From: Acinetobacter nosocomialis NIPH 2119
GTDB taxonomy: Bacteria > Pseudomonadota > Gammaproteobacteria > Pseudomonadales > Moraxellaceae
Length of the DNA stretch: 64,000 bases
Assembly: GCF_000368085.1 (NCBI RefSeq)
Contig: NZ_KB849239.1
Location: 1,144,269 to 1,208,268 of the forward strand
Reading direction: 5' to 3'
The translations under genes and the position numbers were made by a program. Positions 63,212-64,000 of this stretch are shown piece by piece. The notes under the pieces are model-generated. The model did no database searches, was not told the origin of the DNA, and saw only the letters and a list, made by a program, of their open reading frames with translations. Positions within the stretch are counted from its first letter, which is position 1. Every line of letters starts with the position of its first letter.

Positions 63212-64000
63212 TTAAGCTTGTTCTGCAAATAGTTTTCTATAACGACGACATTGTTCAGCAGTCAACGCAAAAATGCCTGAACCACCTTTTTGGAAAGTAA
63301 GCCAGTTAAACTCAACTGTATTGAAGTTCTGACGCATAGCCCATTCAGAGTTGCCGACTTCAATTACAATTAAACCATCTTCCGTTAAGTAATCTGCCGC
63401 TTGAGCTAACATTTTACGAACCAAGTCTAAACCATCTTGACCTGCTGCTAATGCAAGTTCAGGCTCATGTAAAAACTCTTCCGGTAAGTCAGCCATATCT
63501 TCGGCATCAACATATGGAGGGTTACTTACAATTAAATCATACTGATTTTCAGCTGGAATTTTGGCAAACAAGTCAGATTCAAGTAACGCAACTTGATATT
63601 GTTTATTGTGATGTTCAACGTTAATCGATGCTACTTCTAAAGCTTCTTTAGAAATGTCGGTTGCATCGACTTCTGCATCTGGATAAGCATAAGCTAAAGC
63701 TACTGCAATACAACCAGAACCCGTACACATGTCTAAAATACGTTGCGGTGTCTTAGGCTTGCTATTTTCTGGTAAGTTGTTAAGTGCTTCACGCATTTGA
63801 CCATTTTCATCTAAGCAATATGGTGCAAAACGTTGCTCAATTAATTCTGCAATTGGTGAACGAGGAATAAGCACACGCTCATCGACATAAAATGGCTTAT
63901 TGAAGAAGTAAGCTAAATTTAACAAATAAGAAGTTGGAATACGCTCATTAATACGACGCTCCAACAAGCTTAAGAATTCTGCTTTTTCACTTGGTAAAAG
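63212..64000 (-). CDS. prmB: Ribosomal protein L3 glutamine methyltransferase (partial)
   Basis: The last 262 residues of a PrmB/HemK-type N5-glutamine methyltransferase; the frame is open to the right edge, so the first ~40-80 residues are outside. SAM-binding motif [14 protein letters not shown] lies in the middle, followed by the catalytic [10 protein letters not shown] that binds the glutamine side chain. The N-terminal part ([10 protein letters not shown]) and length favour PrmB (L3) over PrmC (release factor). It is cotranscribed with aroC. Confidence 0.9.
   Translation of the reverse strand, partial: LLPSEKAEFLSLLERRINERIPTSYLLNLAYFFNKPFYVDERVLIPRSPIAELIEQRFAPYCLDENGQMREALNNLPENSKPKTPQRILDMCTGSGCIAVALAYAYPDAEVDATDISKEALEVASINVEHHNKQYQVALLESDLFAKIPAENQYDLIVSNPPYVDAEDMADLPEEFLHEPELALAAGQDGLDLVRKMLAQAADYLTEDGLIVIEVGNSEWAMRQNFNTVEFNWLTFQKGGSGIFALTAEQCRRYRKLFAEQA

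Noticed and set aside
1..64000. tRNA, rRNA, riboswitch or prophage genes
   Set aside because: None recognised by eye on either strand; a covariance-model scan would be needed to exclude small RNA families fully.

Overview
The window is a chromosomal segment of a gammaproteobacterium. Protein content, AT-rich spacers and gene order all point to Acinetobacter: an AntC reductase tail, an indole (iif) operon, BLUF and B3-lactamase-like genes, a DUF442-SQR fusion, an aco operon led by a lipoyl synthase, and aroC-prmB. I cannot fix the species from sequence alone. No rRNA, tRNA, CRISPR array, prophage or complete insertion sequence was seen.

Left part (1-9.5 kb): aromatic catabolism. The 3' end of the anthranilate dioxygenase reductase gene is followed by an AraC-type regulator and, on the opposite strand, an iifABCDE-type operon that turns indole into anthranilate. 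A divergent aromatic-acid MFS transporter and a second AraC regulator close the block. Together the genes encode indole -> anthranilate -> catechol.

9.8-24 kb: ketone-body use, 3-hydroxybutyrate dehydrogenase plus GntP permease, and further right a CoA-transferase, AtoE transporter and thiolase operon. Between them lies a patchy accessory stretch: a secreted B3-type metallo-beta-lactamase-like protein, a BLUF photoreceptor, head-to-head remnants of an AraC regulator and an MFS pump, and LysR regulators with an alpha/beta hydrolase.

24-32.5 kb: a HypT-like LysR regulator, a hairpin-rich spacer with a likely small RNA, two tiny genes, aspartase, a TonB-dependent receptor and an MHS-type transporter.

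32.4-41.2 kb: an eight-gene operon (GntR - AprA-like flavoprotein - AprB-like ferredoxin - lipoprotein binding protein - permease - ATPase - HEAT protein - DUF971) with a divergent chromate-type transporter. This is the best candidate for an undescribed system: import of a sulfonate-like or other small oxyanion/organosulfur compound coupled to a cytoplasmic flavo-iron-sulfur redox enzyme.

41.2-50.1 kb: AraC regulator, EamA exporter, a short homoserine dehydrogenase, then a sulfide/persulfide operon (persulfide dioxygenase, DUF442-SQR fusion, TauE exporter) with a clear sigma-54 promoter and upstream half-sites next to a divergent sigma-54 activator; then a bestrophin-like channel.

50.1-60.5 kb: acetoin/2,3-butanediol catabolism (acoA, acoB, acoC, E3, acetoin reductase, butanediol dehydrogenase), a divergent dedicated lipoyl synthase, an unusual GAF-winged-helix regulator and a haem-oxygenase-like diiron protein. 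The right end holds a diguanylate cyclase, aroC and the partial prmB.
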